DNA from: Poriferisocius sp965200775
GTDB lineage: Bacteria; Actinomycetota; Acidimicrobiia; Acidimicrobiales; Bin134
Direction of reading: 5' to 3'
DNA: 64,000 nt
Assembly: GCA_965200775.1 (NCBI GenBank)
Contig: OZ241383.1
Coordinates: forward strand, 2,480,001 to 2,544,000
Within the stretch, counting starts at the first letter, position 1; each line of letters begins with the position of its first letter. Below are positions 18,309 to 27,694 of the stretch, piece after piece. Made by a program: the position numbers and the translations under genes. The notes below the pieces were generated by a model. It was not told the DNA's origin. It made no database searches and worked only from the letters and a program-made list of their open reading frames with translations.

Positions 18309-19292
18309 GTGGAGGATTACTTCCAGAAGCTGGTTCGGTCGTGGCGCAGCGTCACCTCCCGCACGGTGCGGGAGGCGGTGTCGGTGCTGCTCCTGCTCAT
18401 CGTGGTGATCGGATCGGGGTTCTCGGCGCTCACGACCTACGCCGATCTGGTGGTGTTCAACGAGAGCCGCTTCGTTGAGGAACTCGACGAGATATTCGAC
18501 AACGATTACGTCCACAACGTGGTGGCGGCGTCGTTCATATCCACCACCGTGGAAATGGCCGACATCCCAACTGCCCCGGCCGGGTCGGCAGGCACCCGAC
18601 AGCGCATCCAGGACGAAGTCCCGGCGGTGGTTAGCCGGCTTCTCACAGATGACGCCAACGACCGGGTGCTGCAACGGGCCCTCCAGCAGGCTCATGGAGA
18701 CGTGTTGGAGGTGGTCGGCGGCACCACGGTGGCGAATCCTCCGGCGCTCAGCGTGACCGTGGATCTGGGGCCCATCTTCAACCAGACGCTGGCCGCTCTC
18801 AGCGACATCGACGAGCTGGCTTCTCTGAACACCCAAACCCTTCCCGCCAACGCCGGGGTGGTGACCGTGCTCGAGCGGGTCGAATCGGGCGACCGGTTCT
18901 GGGAGTTCCTGGGCCAACTCCAGGACCGGCGGTCTTCCACCATCACCTTGATCGTCTTGTGCGGGATCGCCGCCCTGTTGATTTCACCTTCTCGAACCCG
19001 GGTGCTGTGGGCAACCGGTACCGGCATCGTGGCCATGGCCGCCATCCTCGCCGTGGGGATCTACGGCACCCGGGCCCTGCTGGCCGTGCTGATCGACAAG
19101 ACCGACACCGTCCGGGCTGCCCAGGCCATTCACGAGGCGCTACTCGACGACCTCAGTGGCCGCCTCACAGGGATGGCGGTGATCGGAGCGGTGATGATCG
19201 TGGTGGGCGCGGTGGCCAGCTGGCTGTGGCGGAAGTTCGGCCCCACTCCCCCCGAGGAGAAGGCGCTGGCTGTTCCCGCTTCACGCCGCTGA
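18309..19292 (+). CDS. hypothetical membrane protein
   Basis: 327 aa from a GTG start. TM1 is near residues 22-44. A long extracytoplasmic domain (about 45-215) follows, and then three further TMs (ITLIVLCGIAALLI; GIVAMAAILAVGIYG; MAVIGAVMIVVGAVASWL) and a short charged tail. The layout, one anchor, a large outside loop and a C-terminal TM cluster, recurs in actinobacterial proteins of unknown role. I do not recognise catalytic motifs. It is a single gene, convergent with the enoyl-CoA hydratase. Confidence 0.7.
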   Translation: MEDYFQKLVRSWRSVTSRTVREAVSVLLLLIVVIGSGFSALTTYADLVVFNESRFVEELDEIFDNDYVHNVVAASFISTTVEMADIPTAPAGSAGTRQRIQDEVPAVVSRLLTDDANDRVLQRALQQAHGDVLEVVGGTTVANPPALSVTVDLGPIFNQTLAALSDIDELASLNTQTLPANAGVVTVLERVESGDRFWEFLGQLQDRRSSTITLIVLCGIAALLISPSRTRVLWATGTGIVAMAAILAVGIYGTRALLAVLIDKTDTVRAAQAIHEALLDDLSGRLTGMAVIGAVMIVVGAVASWLWRKFGPTPPEEKALAVPASRR

Positions 19293-19327
19293 CACCAAAC
19301 AGCCGCCGGCAAGCGGGGCAGCCGGGT

Positions 19328-20110
19328 CTATTTCCCGGTGAACGTCGCCTTGCCGGGACCGTTCTCGAGGAAGCTGGCCACCCCGATGCGGGCATCGTCG
19401 GTGACAAATGTGGTGGCGAAGGCGTCCACCTCCAAGGCCAGGGCTTCGTCCAGGGGCAGGCCGTAACCGTCGAGGATGGCCTGTTTGGCCAGGGTGATGG
19501 CGGCGGGCCCGGCGACGTAGCGGGCGGCCAGCGCCACAGCCTCGTCGTAAACCTTGTCGTCGGGATGAACCGCTGACGCCAGCCCGATGGCCACCGCCTC
19601 GTCGGCCTTCACGTTGCGCCCCGAGTAGATCAACTCCTTGGCCCTGGTTATGCCCACCAAGCGGCTCAGCCTCTGGGTGCCGCCGCCGCCGGGGATGAGG
19701 CCCAGCAGGATCTCGGGCTGACCGAGCACCGCACTCTCGCCCACGAGACGGAACTCGGTGGCCATGGCCAGCTCGCACCCCCCTCCGAGGGCGTAGCCGT
19801 TGACGGCACAGATGGTGATCTGGGGGAGCTGCTCCAGCGCTCGCAGGGCGTCGTTGATGTTCTGACTCAGCATCCGGGCTCCGTCGGGATCCAACCCGGA
19901 GAACTCGTTGATGTCGGCACCGGCGGCGAACACCTTGGGACCGCCCCAGATGACCACGGCCCGGATGTTGCTCATCCCGGCCAGCTCGCCGGCTGCCTCG
20001 TGGATTTCTGCCACCACTTGACCGTTCAGGGCGTTTACCTTGGGGCGATCCAGGCGAAGGGTGGCCACCCCCTCCGCTTCACCCTGCTCGATCCGCACAA
20101 ACTCACCCAT
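19328..20110 (-). CDS. enoyl-CoA hydratase/isomerase
   Basis: 260-aa crotonase-fold enzyme. The oxyanion loop is around VFAAGADINEF, the first catalytic Glu is in NGYALGGGCELAMATE, and the second is in GQPEILLGLIPGGGGTQRL. With both Glu present, hydration of trans-2-enoyl-CoA in beta-oxidation is the likely reaction. An AAGGAG ribosome site precedes the ATG. It is divergent from the acyl-CoA ligase gene. Confidence 0.92.
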   Translation of the reverse strand: MGEFVRIEQGEAEGVATLRLDRPKVNALNGQVVAEIHEAAGELAGMSNIRAVVIWGGPKVFAAGADINEFSGLDPDGARMLSQNINDALRALEQLPQITICAVNGYALGGGCELAMATEFRLVGESAVLGQPEILLGLIPGGGGTQRLSRLVGITRAKELIYSGRNVKADEAVAIGLASAVHPDDKVYDEAVALAARYVAGPAAITLAKQAILDGYGLPLDEALALEVDAFATTFVTDDARIGVASFLENGPGKATFTGK

Positions 20111-20275
20111 GGCAATGCTCCTTGCTGCCTGATTCCGGGTTTGGGCCGCCGGCCGTGCTCATTGGGGTCACCGGTGGTCCCTGATGATTGACGCCCTGCT
20201 TGGCCCGCCAACCTATTCCCCCCGCACCCGTGCCGGCATCATCGAGGGGCCGACCAAAGGTGACACACTCGGGAC

Positions 20276-21802
20276 ATGTGGGCGGAGGTCATCACGGCAT
20301 CGGGGAAGCGATTCGCCGACCGGCCTGCCCTGGTGGCCGAGGAGGGGTGGTCGCTCGATTTCGCCCAACTCGACCGGCTTACCGACGAGGTAGCCGCCGG
20401 CCTGGCAAGGCGGGGGGTGCGAGCCGGGGAGGTGGTGGCCCTGTTGGTGCCGTCGTCGGTGGACTACATCGTGCTGTATGGGGCGCTTGCCAAGTTGGGG
20501 GTGATCACCGCCGGGGTGAGCAGCCGCCTGCCTGCTCCCGAGCGGGCCGTGCTGGTAAACGACGTGGCCGGGGCCGACCGGGCCATCGCTACCGTGGCAA
20601 TGGCCGAGGGCGTGGCCGGAGATTTCGACACCATCGAGGTGGTGCTGGCCGGCGGGCCCGGATCGGTGTGCGCCGACCTGCGGGCACGGGGCGAGACCCC
20701 AGACCCCTTACCTCCCGACGGCGACCGGCCGGTGGCGGTGGTGTTCACCTCGGGCACCACCGGGGTACCCAAGGGTGCGACGTTCACCAACCGGATCCTG
20801 GCCGACATCGCCAGGGTGGACACCGGGAACGGTTGGGGGGAGGGCGGCCCCATCACCTCCAACACCCAGATGGCCCACATCGGGGTCATGGGCAAGGTGC
20901 CGGCCCAGTTCGCGGTGGGCACCACCCTGCACGTGATCGACCGATGGAGCGCCACCGCGGTGCTGGAGGCCGTGTCCCGCTACCGGATGCCGGCCATCGG
21001 CGGGGTGGCCCCCCAGATCGCCCTTATGCTGCGCCACCCCGACTTTGACAGCTACGACTTCTCGGCGGTCGAGCTGGTAGTGACCGGCGGGGCACCGTCA
21101 CCCCCCAACGTGATCGAAGAGGCCCGCCGGCGGTTCGGGGCCGACTGGACCCAGCGGTACGCCTGCACAGAGGCCGGCGGCGTGGGCACATTCACCTGGA
21201 TCGACGCCCCCCTGGAGGAGATGCTCTACACGGTAGGCCGCCCCCGTCCCGGCATCGAGCTGGAGGTGCGAGACCCCGACGGAGACCAAACCGTCGAGCC
21301 GGGCACGGTGGGAGAAGTATGCCTGCGATCCCCAACCGTGATGAGCGGGTATTGGCGCGACCCGGCGGCTACCGCCGAGGCGCTGCGGGGCGGGTGGCTT
21401 CACACCGGCGACCAGGGCTGGATCGACGACACCGGCTGCCTCCGGTTGGTGGGACGCCGGGGAGCGGGCTTCCACCGTGGCGGCTACGTGGTGTTCCCGG
21501 TGGAGTCCGAGAACGTGCTGGCCTGGCATCCGAAGGTGGCCGGTGTGTGCGTGGTGCCCCGGCCCGACGAGGTGATGGGCGCGGTGGGTGTGGCCGTGGT
21601 GGTTCCGGTTGATCCCGCCGACCCGCCAACCCTAGAGGAGCTGCGTTCGTTCGGGCGCCAACACATCGCCGATTACAAGCTCCCCGAGCATCTACGCCTG
21701 ACCAATGCTCTCCCAATGACCCCCATGTCGAAGATCGACCGTTTGGCCCTTGAGGCCACCGAGGTTGCCGAGTCAACAGAAACCGAGGCTCAAGACGGCT
21801 AG
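20276..21802 (+). CDS. AMP-dependent acyl-CoA synthetase/ligase
   Basis: 508 aa of the ANL superfamily. The P-loop-like AMP motif is VFTSGTTGVPKG. The A5 region lies around YACTEAGGVGTF, and the hinge is TGDQGWIDDTGCLRLVGR. The C-terminal lysine region reads LPMTPMSKIDR, where the usual motif has a G-K. It would activate a carboxylic acid as its CoA thioester. The stop codon shares CTAG with the stop of the convergent acyl-CoA dehydrogenase. The neighbouring hydratase and dehydrogenase suggest a catabolic set. Confidence 0.88.
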   Translation: MWAEVITASGKRFADRPALVAEEGWSLDFAQLDRLTDEVAAGLARRGVRAGEVVALLVPSSVDYIVLYGALAKLGVITAGVSSRLPAPERAVLVNDVAGADRAIATVAMAEGVAGDFDTIEVVLAGGPGSVCADLRARGETPDPLPPDGDRPVAVVFTSGTTGVPKGATFTNRILADIARVDTGNGWGEGGPITSNTQMAHIGVMGKVPAQFAVGTTLHVIDRWSATAVLEAVSRYRMPAIGGVAPQIALMLRHPDFDSYDFSAVELVVTGGAPSPPNVIEEARRRFGADWTQRYACTEAGGVGTFTWIDAPLEEMLYTVGRPRPGIELEVRDPDGDQTVEPGTVGEVCLRSPTVMSGYWRDPAATAEALRGGWLHTGDQGWIDDTGCLRLVGRRGAGFHRGGYVVFPVESENVLAWHPKVAGVCVVPRPDEVMGAVGVAVVVPVDPADPPTLEELRSFGRQHIADYKLPEHLRLTNALPMTPMSKIDRLALEATEVAESTETEAQDG

Positions 21803-23022
21803 CGAGACTCTTCCGGCGAGCTGCGGGGTTCCCTGGGCAAGCCGAGGACGCTCTCACCCACGGCGTTTTTCATCACCTCGTCGGTGCCTCCGCCGATCCG
21901 CATGGCGCACACCCCGGCCAGTAGCTGCTTCCAGGCGTAGGTTCCCCATTCGCCGGTGTCGGCGCAGATGCGGGGGCCGAGCAAGCGGGCGATCATCGAA
22001 GCCGCCCAGTTCATGTGCTTGGCTGTGGCGTACTTGGCCGCGGCCGGGGCCAGGGGTGGGCGGCGAGCGGCATTCCATTCCACCAGCTTGTAGCCGGTGT
22101 GGAGTCGGGCCAGGTCTTGGCGCACCACCGGGTCGTGGTTCAGCTCGAAGTGTCGGGCCAGCCGGATCACCTTTTCGGGAGCGGCCAGCCCCGCCAGACC
22201 GCTACCGCCGTAACCCGCTCCTCTTGAACCGATCGACGCCCTCTCCGATTGCAGCGTGGTGCGGAACACCGTCCATCCGGTGTTTACCTCACCCACCCGA
22301 TGCCGGTCGTCAACGCGGGCGTCGTTGAAGAACACCTCGTTGAACTCCCAACCACCGGTCATCTGCCGCAACGGGCGCACCTCGGTGCCCGGAGCGTCGA
22401 GCGGATAGATGAACGCGGTTATGCCCTGGCGCTTGGGAGCGTGGGGGTCGGTGCGGGCCAGCAGCAAACCGATGTCGGAAAAGTGGGCCCGAGAGCTCCA
22501 CACCTTCTGGCCGCTGATCACCCACTGGTCGCCGTCAGCGGTGGCCCGAGTACTGAGCGAGGCCAGATCCGACCCCGCTCCCGGCTCGCTCAGAAGCTGA
22601 CACGCCAGGATCTCCCCCCGGAACAGGCGAGCCAGGTACGCCTCCTTCAGCCACTCGGTTCCATGGGCCAGAATCGTGGGGGCAACCACCCCCAACGCCG
22701 TGCCGAACATGGTCTGCGACGGCACCTCGTAGGCAGCCTCCAGGTCGAGATAGGCCCGCTCATACTCCGGGCCGAGCCCTCGTCCCCCGTAAGCGGGCGG
22801 CCCGGTGATCCAGGCGAACCCGGCTTCCCACATCTTGGCCCGCCACGCTTTCGCCGCCGCCACGGCAGCCTCTTCCTCGGCGGCGGTCTTCTCGGCGTAC
22901 ACGGTTATCTCGTCGGAGCCGACCCCCCAAATGAACCGGTCGCCGACGGTTCGCTCGGCGTTGCCGTCGAGAAAGGCCCGTGCCTCGGCGGTGAACTCCT
23001 CCAGAGTCGGCTTCACCTCCAT
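21799..23022 (-). CDS. acyl-CoA dehydrogenase
   Basis: 407 aa from the ATG at 23022 (MEVKPTLEEF). An upstream extension to 23166 is Trp- and Pro-rich and looks non-coding. The FAD-linked fold shows the active-site strand CQLLSEPGAGSDLASLSTRA, the ISGQKVWSSRA segment, and a C-terminal ending with RIGGGTDEVMKNAVGE. It oxidises acyl-CoA to enoyl-CoA with electron-transferring flavoprotein. It is convergent with the ligase and divergent from an LLM oxidoreductase. Confidence 0.88.
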   Translation of the reverse strand: MEVKPTLEEFTAEARAFLDGNAERTVGDRFIWGVGSDEITVYAEKTAAEEEAAVAAAKAWRAKMWEAGFAWITGPPAYGGRGLGPEYERAYLDLEAAYEVPSQTMFGTALGVVAPTILAHGTEWLKEAYLARLFRGEILACQLLSEPGAGSDLASLSTRATADGDQWVISGQKVWSSRAHFSDIGLLLARTDPHAPKRQGITAFIYPLDAPGTEVRPLRQMTGGWEFNEVFFNDARVDDRHRVGEVNTGWTVFRTTLQSERASIGSRGAGYGGSGLAGLAAPEKVIRLARHFELNHDPVVRQDLARLHTGYKLVEWNAARRPPLAPAAAKYATAKHMNWAASMIARLLGPRICADTGEWGTYAWKQLLAGVCAMRIGGGTDEVMKNAVGESVLGLPREPRSSPEESR

Positions 23023-23171
23023 GAGTTTGCCCGCCGGAGGCCAACACAACGGCATTCGTCGTTGCGGCCAGTGCCAAGACCCCGCTACCGCGACCCTCTC
23101 GCCGGCCGGTATTCGCCACCAACTGCCCGGTCTCTGAGCCATGGGAGCCTCGGATCGGCTAAGCAAGGGCC

Positions 23172-24110
23172 ATGACTGCGCTTCTTTCGATCCACCTCCG
23201 CTCGTTCGCCGCTTCCGACCCGGGACCAGGGGGATGGAAGTCGATGATGGACCTGGCCCAAGCCGCCGACGACGCCGGAGTGGACAAGGTTGTGGTGAGC
23301 GACCACGTGGTGTTCGGCGAGAACCTGGAGGCCTACGGCCGGCCCGAACTGGGGGGCATGGCCGGCGGACGCCAGCCCACCGGTCCCGACGGGCACTGGC
23401 TCGAACCCACCACCGTGTTGACCATGGTCGGGGCGGTCACCACCAACCTCCGTCTGGCCAACAACATCCTTTTGGCCGCGCTGCGCCGACCGGTGATCCT
23501 GGCCAAGTCGCTGGCCACCCTCGACGTGCTCACCGAGGGTCGGGTGGACCTTGGTGTCGGCGTGGGGTGGCAGGCCGAGGAGTACGAGGCGGCCGGGCTC
23601 GACTTCGCCGACCGGGGCCGCCTGCTCGACCACACCCTGGAGGTGTGCCAGTCCCTGTGGACCTCCTGCCCGTCCGACTTCGACGACGACCGGCTCACCT
23701 TCTCCCGCATCTACATGCAGCCCCAGCCGGTGCAGCCCGGCGGAGTGCCAATCTGGGTGAGCGGTACCCTCAACCCCAGGGCCATGCGACGGGTGGCCCG
23801 ATTCGGCGCCGGGTGGATCCCCTGGGGCGATGCCATGGGGGGCGACTTCGCTGCCAACATCGATCGTATGCGCGAAATGGTGGCCGGGTTCGACCGCGAC
23901 CCGTCCGGCATCGGGGTGGTTGGCACCCTGCCGGTGGTGCGCACCGACGACGGCGTGGACCTAGCCGCAACCATGGACCGCGTACCCCCACTGGCAGCCG
24001 CCGGGGTCACCGATTTCCGGGCAAACCTTCCGATCCCCGACGACCCCTCGGCCGCTCACCACTACCTGGCCGAGGTTGTGGAGGCGTTCCGCCCGGCAGT
24101 GGGTCGATAG
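23172..24110 (+). CDS. LLM-class F420-dependent oxidoreductase
   Basis: 312-aa TIM-barrel flavin/F420 oxidoreductase. It has AGVDKVVVSDHVVFGEN, the LTEGRVDLGVGVGWQAEEYEAAG segment that binds the cofactor phosphate, and PVWVSG-like PIWVSGTLNPRAM near the C-terminal half. Members of this subfamily use F420 in actinobacteria and act on many substrates. It is a single gene, convergent with the MFS transporter. Confidence 0.85.
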   Translation: MTALLSIHLRSFAASDPGPGGWKSMMDLAQAADDAGVDKVVVSDHVVFGENLEAYGRPELGGMAGGRQPTGPDGHWLEPTTVLTMVGAVTTNLRLANNILLAALRRPVILAKSLATLDVLTEGRVDLGVGVGWQAEEYEAAGLDFADRGRLLDHTLEVCQSLWTSCPSDFDDDRLTFSRIYMQPQPVQPGGVPIWVSGTLNPRAMRRVARFGAGWIPWGDAMGGDFAANIDRMREMVAGFDRDPSGIGVVGTLPVVRTDDGVDLAATMDRVPPLAAAGVTDFRANLPIPDDPSAAHHYLAEVVEAFRPAVGR

Positions 24111-24138
24111 TCCAACCGCTTCGCCACCGCCATCGGGA

Positions 24139-25350
24139 TCAGGAACTGTCGGGAGGCTTACCGTCGGGAGCCGTGACGAACCGGGGATCTCGGTCGAGAA
24201 ACCGGCTTACCACAGAAACCAGCACCAGCAGCGCAACCGACAGGGCTGCTCCGGCCCACAGCACCAGACGGGTGTCGCCCACGGCCAACAAACCGGCCAC
24301 CGCAGGCGGGCCCCCCACCTGGCCGATACGGATAGCGGTGCCCCAGGCGGCGACCATCACCGCCCGGTGCTCCTCGGGGGCCAACGATGCCGCCCGACTC
24401 TGGAGCGGTACCACCACCATCTGGTCGGCGGCCCCCAGCAGCAGCACCGGAGCGATGATCACGGCCAGCGAGGGCGACAGGGCCATGCCGGTCAGGCAGA
24501 TCACGAACCCCACATAGCCGGCCCGCACGATGGCCGAGGTGGAATGACGCTGGGCCAGGCGACCCATGCTGAGCGCCACCAGCCCCGCCGAGACAGCGGG
24601 CAGCGATTGGATCAGCCCCCTCACCCCGGCTGTGGCGTCGAACACGTTTTCCAGGTGGATCGGCATGGTGGTGATGCCGATGGCGAAAAACACCAGGAAA
24701 GTGAAGGGGGCCACCAAGAGCAGCATCCCCACTTCGGGCTGCCACAGGTGGGGGCGGGCGGCCCGGAGCTGATGGCGCAGTGGTTCGGTGGGGCGACGAT
24801 GGCCGGCGGGCAGCAGCGTGGCGGCGAATAGGGCCAAAACGATGGTGGCCGCGTGCATGGCGAACGGCCCCCTCCAGCCGAACAGCTCGGTGAGCAGGCC
24901 CCCGGCAGCGGGCAGCGCGGCCACGCTCAGGTTCATGGCGAGGGCGTTCTGGCCGATGATCCGGGTTCGCTCAACCCCCTGGTAGTGGTCCCCGATGATG
25001 ACCAGGGCCAGGCTCAGGAACCCCGACGAGCCCAACCCCTGGATGAACCGGAAGGTGAGCAGCATGGTCAGGTTGGTGGACGCCATGATGGCCAGCCCGG
25101 CCAGGCCAAACACCAGTAGGCAAGGCACGATTATCCGCCGCCGCCCGTAGCGGTCGGCCGCCACGCCAATGATGGAAGCCATGAACAGGCCCGGAGCGTG
25201 AGCGGTCATCAAGATGAACACCGAAACCTGATCGGAGATGCCGAACGCGTCGGCAATGTCGGGGATGGCCGGGGCGATGGAAGCATTGGGGAGGATGACC
25301 GACGCCCCGATCAGCCACACCACAACCAACTGCGACCGGCGAAGCCCCAC
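24139..25350 (-). CDS. MFS transporter, 12-TM
   Basis: 403 aa from a GTG. Hydrophobic throughout, with about 12 segments. The conserved loop between TM2 and TM3 reads GVAADRYGRRRIIVPCL, and motif C-like text is in TM5. These features place it with drug/metabolite exporters of the DHA1 type. It has no adjacent regulator or partner. Confidence 0.83.
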   Translation of the reverse strand: MGLRRSQLVVVWLIGASVILPNASIAPAIPDIADAFGISDQVSVFILMTAHAPGLFMASIIGVAADRYGRRRIIVPCLLVFGLAGLAIMASTNLTMLLTFRFIQGLGSSGFLSLALVIIGDHYQGVERTRIIGQNALAMNLSVAALPAAGGLLTELFGWRGPFAMHAATIVLALFAATLLPAGHRRPTEPLRHQLRAARPHLWQPEVGMLLLVAPFTFLVFFAIGITTMPIHLENVFDATAGVRGLIQSLPAVSAGLVALSMGRLAQRHSTSAIVRAGYVGFVICLTGMALSPSLAVIIAPVLLLGAADQMVVVPLQSRAASLAPEEHRAVMVAAWGTAIRIGQVGGPPAVAGLLAVGDTRLVLWAGAALSVALLVLVSVVSRFLDRDPRFVTAPDGKPPDSS

Positions 25351-25440
25351 GCCCCGACGCTATGCCTCCACCCTCGCTACCGTGCATTTCGATGGCATGA
25401 TCTTCACCGTGGGATATGCAACCGTTGGAGCCGACCGGCC

Positions 25441-25803
25441 ATGAGCCTGCGTCCGGTCGCTTGGCTCATTGCCGCGGCACTGCTGGCCACCGCTTGCACC
25501 ACCAAGACCAGGGAACTTCCCCAGGGACCGCCCCGGGAGGTCCGCATCATCAACAGCGTGGAGGTGGCCGACGACGACCGCACCCTCACCGTTGGTTACT
25601 GGGGCACCGAGTGTGAGACGTTCAGCGACGCCGAGGTTGACTACGGCATCACACAGGTGGAGATCATCATCTACGCCCTGGTGTCGACCGAGGAGTGTCG
25701 GCGCGCCGGCCTCCAGCAGACGGCCACCATTACGCTCGACCAGCCACTCGACGGGCGCATCATCATCGACACCAACACCGACACCGTGGTGTTCCCGCCC
25801 TAG
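25441..25803 (+). CDS. small hypothetical lipoprotein
   Basis: 120 aa from the ATG at 25441. The signal peptide AWLIAAALLATAC ends in a lipobox, so it is predicted to be lipid-anchored outside the membrane. The mature part is a beta-rich domain with two cysteines (WGTECET and STEECRRAG) that could form a disulfide. No known family recognised. It stands alone between the divergent MFS gene and the convergent menC. Confidence 0.65.
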   Translation: MSLRPVAWLIAAALLATACTTKTRELPQGPPREVRIINSVEVADDDRTLTVGYWGTECETFSDAEVDYGITQVEIIIYALVSTEECRRAGLQQTATITLDQPLDGRIIIDTNTDTVVFPP

Positions 25804-25836
25804 CACCGAAAACCTCCCCGGCAGCCCGGGTACAGC

Positions 25837-26847
25837 TCAGCTCAAACCGGGGAAAGTTGGTTCGGGGTAGGTGGCCGGAACCTCGCAGCGGCCCCGGGCC
25901 ACTGGGGGCAGGTCGGCCAGATCACGTGTGAACAGATCCGGGGTGATGGCACCGCAGACCTGAGGGGGGCCGGGCAGGGCGGCGGCCACGCTCAGCGCGG
26001 CGTGCTGACCTATGGCGGAGTCGAGGTAGTTGGTCACCACCACCTTGCGGCCCTCGTTGATCCAACGGCAGGCCGCGGCGTGAGCGGTGCGGGGGCCGCC
26101 CAAGGCCATCGGCTTCACGACAACCACGGCGATGGCCTCGGGTACGAGGGTGCCCACCGATCCCAGGCTGTCGTCCACCGCCACCGGCACCGGTGACCGC
26201 TCGGCCACCTCGGCCAAGGCATCCATGCCCGCAACCGGCTCTTCGACGTACTCGATGTCGAACTGCTCCAGCCGGTCCAGCATCTCCACCGCTTGCTCCG
26301 TCGCCCACGCCCCGTTGGCATCCAACCGGAGTCGAACCCCAGGACCGATCGCTTCTCGAACTGCGCCCACCCCGGCAACGCATTCCTCCGCACTTGATGG
26401 TCCGGTACTGGAGCCGCCCACCTTGAGCTTCACCGTGCCATAGCCGCCGACCACTTCAGCTCTGGCCTCGTCGACGTCGGCCACCAACCGGTTCACCTCC
26501 ACCGAGCCGGCCACCGAGCTGCCACCGGCCAGCACCTCAGCCGGGGTTAGCCCACGCCGGCGGGCCTCCGCATCGAGGAGGGCCAGCTCTACCGCTGCAC
26601 GGGCAAAACGTTCTTGAGGAAGGTTCACGGGGTCGGGGTCGGGGTCGGCGGCCCAGGCTTCCAGCGCTCGCTTGGTGGCGGGCAGGTCAGCACCGGGCCA
26701 CCCTGGCAGGGGCATGGCCTCACCCCAGCCTGTGACGCCGCCGTCGGTGATTCGCACCACCAGCCCATCCCTTTGGATGATGGGTCCCCGTCCGGTCATC
26801 ACCCGGCGGCGTAGCTCCAGGGATACTTCGCTCAGCTCGACACGCAT
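25837..26847 (-). CDS. menC: o-succinylbenzoate synthase
   Basis: 336 aa from the ATG at 26847; reading further upstream overlaps menH in another frame. Enolase-superfamily enzyme that dehydrates SHCHC to o-succinylbenzoate. The K-x-K acid/base pair is in VKLKVGG, metal ligands lie in RLDANGAW, YVEEPV and VDDSLG, and the opposing Lys is in VVVKPMALGG. It overlaps menH by 16 bp and is the last gene of the men operon. Confidence 0.85.
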   Translation of the reverse strand: MRVELSEVSLELRRRVMTGRGPIIQRDGLVVRITDGGVTGWGEAMPLPGWPGADLPATKRALEAWAADPDPDPVNLPQERFARAAVELALLDAEARRRGLTPAEVLAGGSSVAGSVEVNRLVADVDEARAEVVGGYGTVKLKVGGSSTGPSSAEECVAGVGAVREAIGPGVRLRLDANGAWATEQAVEMLDRLEQFDIEYVEEPVAGMDALAEVAERSPVPVAVDDSLGSVGTLVPEAIAVVVVKPMALGGPRTAHAAACRWINEGRKVVVTNYLDSAIGQHAALSVAAALPGPPQVCGAITPDLFTRDLADLPPVARGRCEVPATYPEPTFPGLS

Positions 26848-27581
26848 CGGATAACCGTCTCGGCGGTGGCATCGGGGGCTTCGAGGTGTGTGGCGTGGCC
26901 GGCGTCGGGGATCACGTTGACCACGGAGTGGGCGATGGCCTCCGCCATGGTGTGAGCGATGGCCACGAACTTGGGGTCGTCTGCGCCCACAATCAGCGCG
27001 ACGGGCATGGTCAGCTCCCCCAGCCGGGCCCCGACCGGTTCGACTGCTCCCGCGCCCATACCCCGCAGGCTGCGGGCCAAGCCTCCGGGATCGCAACCCA
27101 GCCGCTGGGCCCGAATCTCGGCCTGCTGCTCGACCGGGAGTCGCCGCTGGGACGAGAACAGGGGGAGATCGGCCCAGTAGTCGGCGAACCACTCGATACC
27201 CTCCGACTCGATCCTGGCGGCCAGAGCCTCGTCGGCAGAGATGCGGTCCGTACGCTCGGCGGGGTCGTCAATGCCGGGTCGAGCACCGATGAGGGCCAGC
27301 GTCGCCACCCGACCCGGCAAGGCCAGCGCCATGTGGAGGGCCACCCGTGCCCCCATTGAGTAGCCAACCAGGGCGAACCGGTCGAGGTCTTCGGTAGCGG
27401 CATCCACCCCGGCCACCGCTGCGGCCATGGTGTAGTCGGCTGGGTCGTCCGCAATCGGCCCCGGGCCGTGGCCGGGGAGGTCCAAGGCCCGCACCGAACC
27501 GGGCAGCCGGCTTGTGAGCGGGACCATGGCCGCCGCCGACCCGGTGAAGCCGTGCAAGACCACAACGGTCAACGGGCTCAT
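26832..27581 (-). CDS. menH: alpha/beta hydrolase, probable SHCHC synthase
   Basis: 249 aa. Oxyanion loop LHGFTGSAAAM, nucleophile elbow VGYSMGARVAL, acid in GADDPKFV and His in GHATHLEAP give a full Ser-Asp-His triad. MenH eliminates pyruvate from SEPHCHC during menaquinone synthesis. Alpha/beta hydrolases are hard to tell apart, but the GYSMGAR elbow and the place between menD and menC make MenH the best call. Confidence 0.8.
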   Translation of the reverse strand: MSPLTVVVLHGFTGSAAAMVPLTSRLPGSVRALDLPGHGPGPIADDPADYTMAAAVAGVDAATEDLDRFALVGYSMGARVALHMALALPGRVATLALIGARPGIDDPAERTDRISADEALAARIESEGIEWFADYWADLPLFSSQRRLPVEQQAEIRAQRLGCDPGGLARSLRGMGAGAVEPVGARLGELTMPVALIVGADDPKFVAIAHTMAEAIAHSVVNVIPDAGHATHLEAPDATAETVIRCVSS

Positions 27582-27601
27582 CGGCCCACAGGTGGCCTGA
27601 G

Positions 27602-27694
27602 GCCGCCGACAGTCATCGATTCAGAGCCGCCGACGCTGACTCAGAGCCGCCGACAGCCATCGGTTCAGAGCCGCCGACGTTGGCTCAGAGCCGC
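27602..27694 (+). repeat. alternating 24/20-bp direct repeat at the menD-menH junction
   Basis: GCCGCCGAC occurs at 27602, 27626, 27646 and 27670, with a partial GCCGC at 27690. Most copies are preceded by TCAGA, and the spacings are 24, 20, 24, 20. The composite unit is 44 bp and occurs about twice. The right-hand copies include the last codons and stop of menD on the minus strand. Confidence 0.8.

Noticed and set aside
23023..23166. 48-residue N-terminal extension of the acyl-CoA dehydrogenase
   Set aside because: Trp/Pro-rich, no homology to the family start; MEVKPTLEEF matches the usual beginning.
26848..27192. N-terminal extension of menC
   Set aside because: Would overlap menH for over 340 bp in another frame and has no enolase-family sequence.
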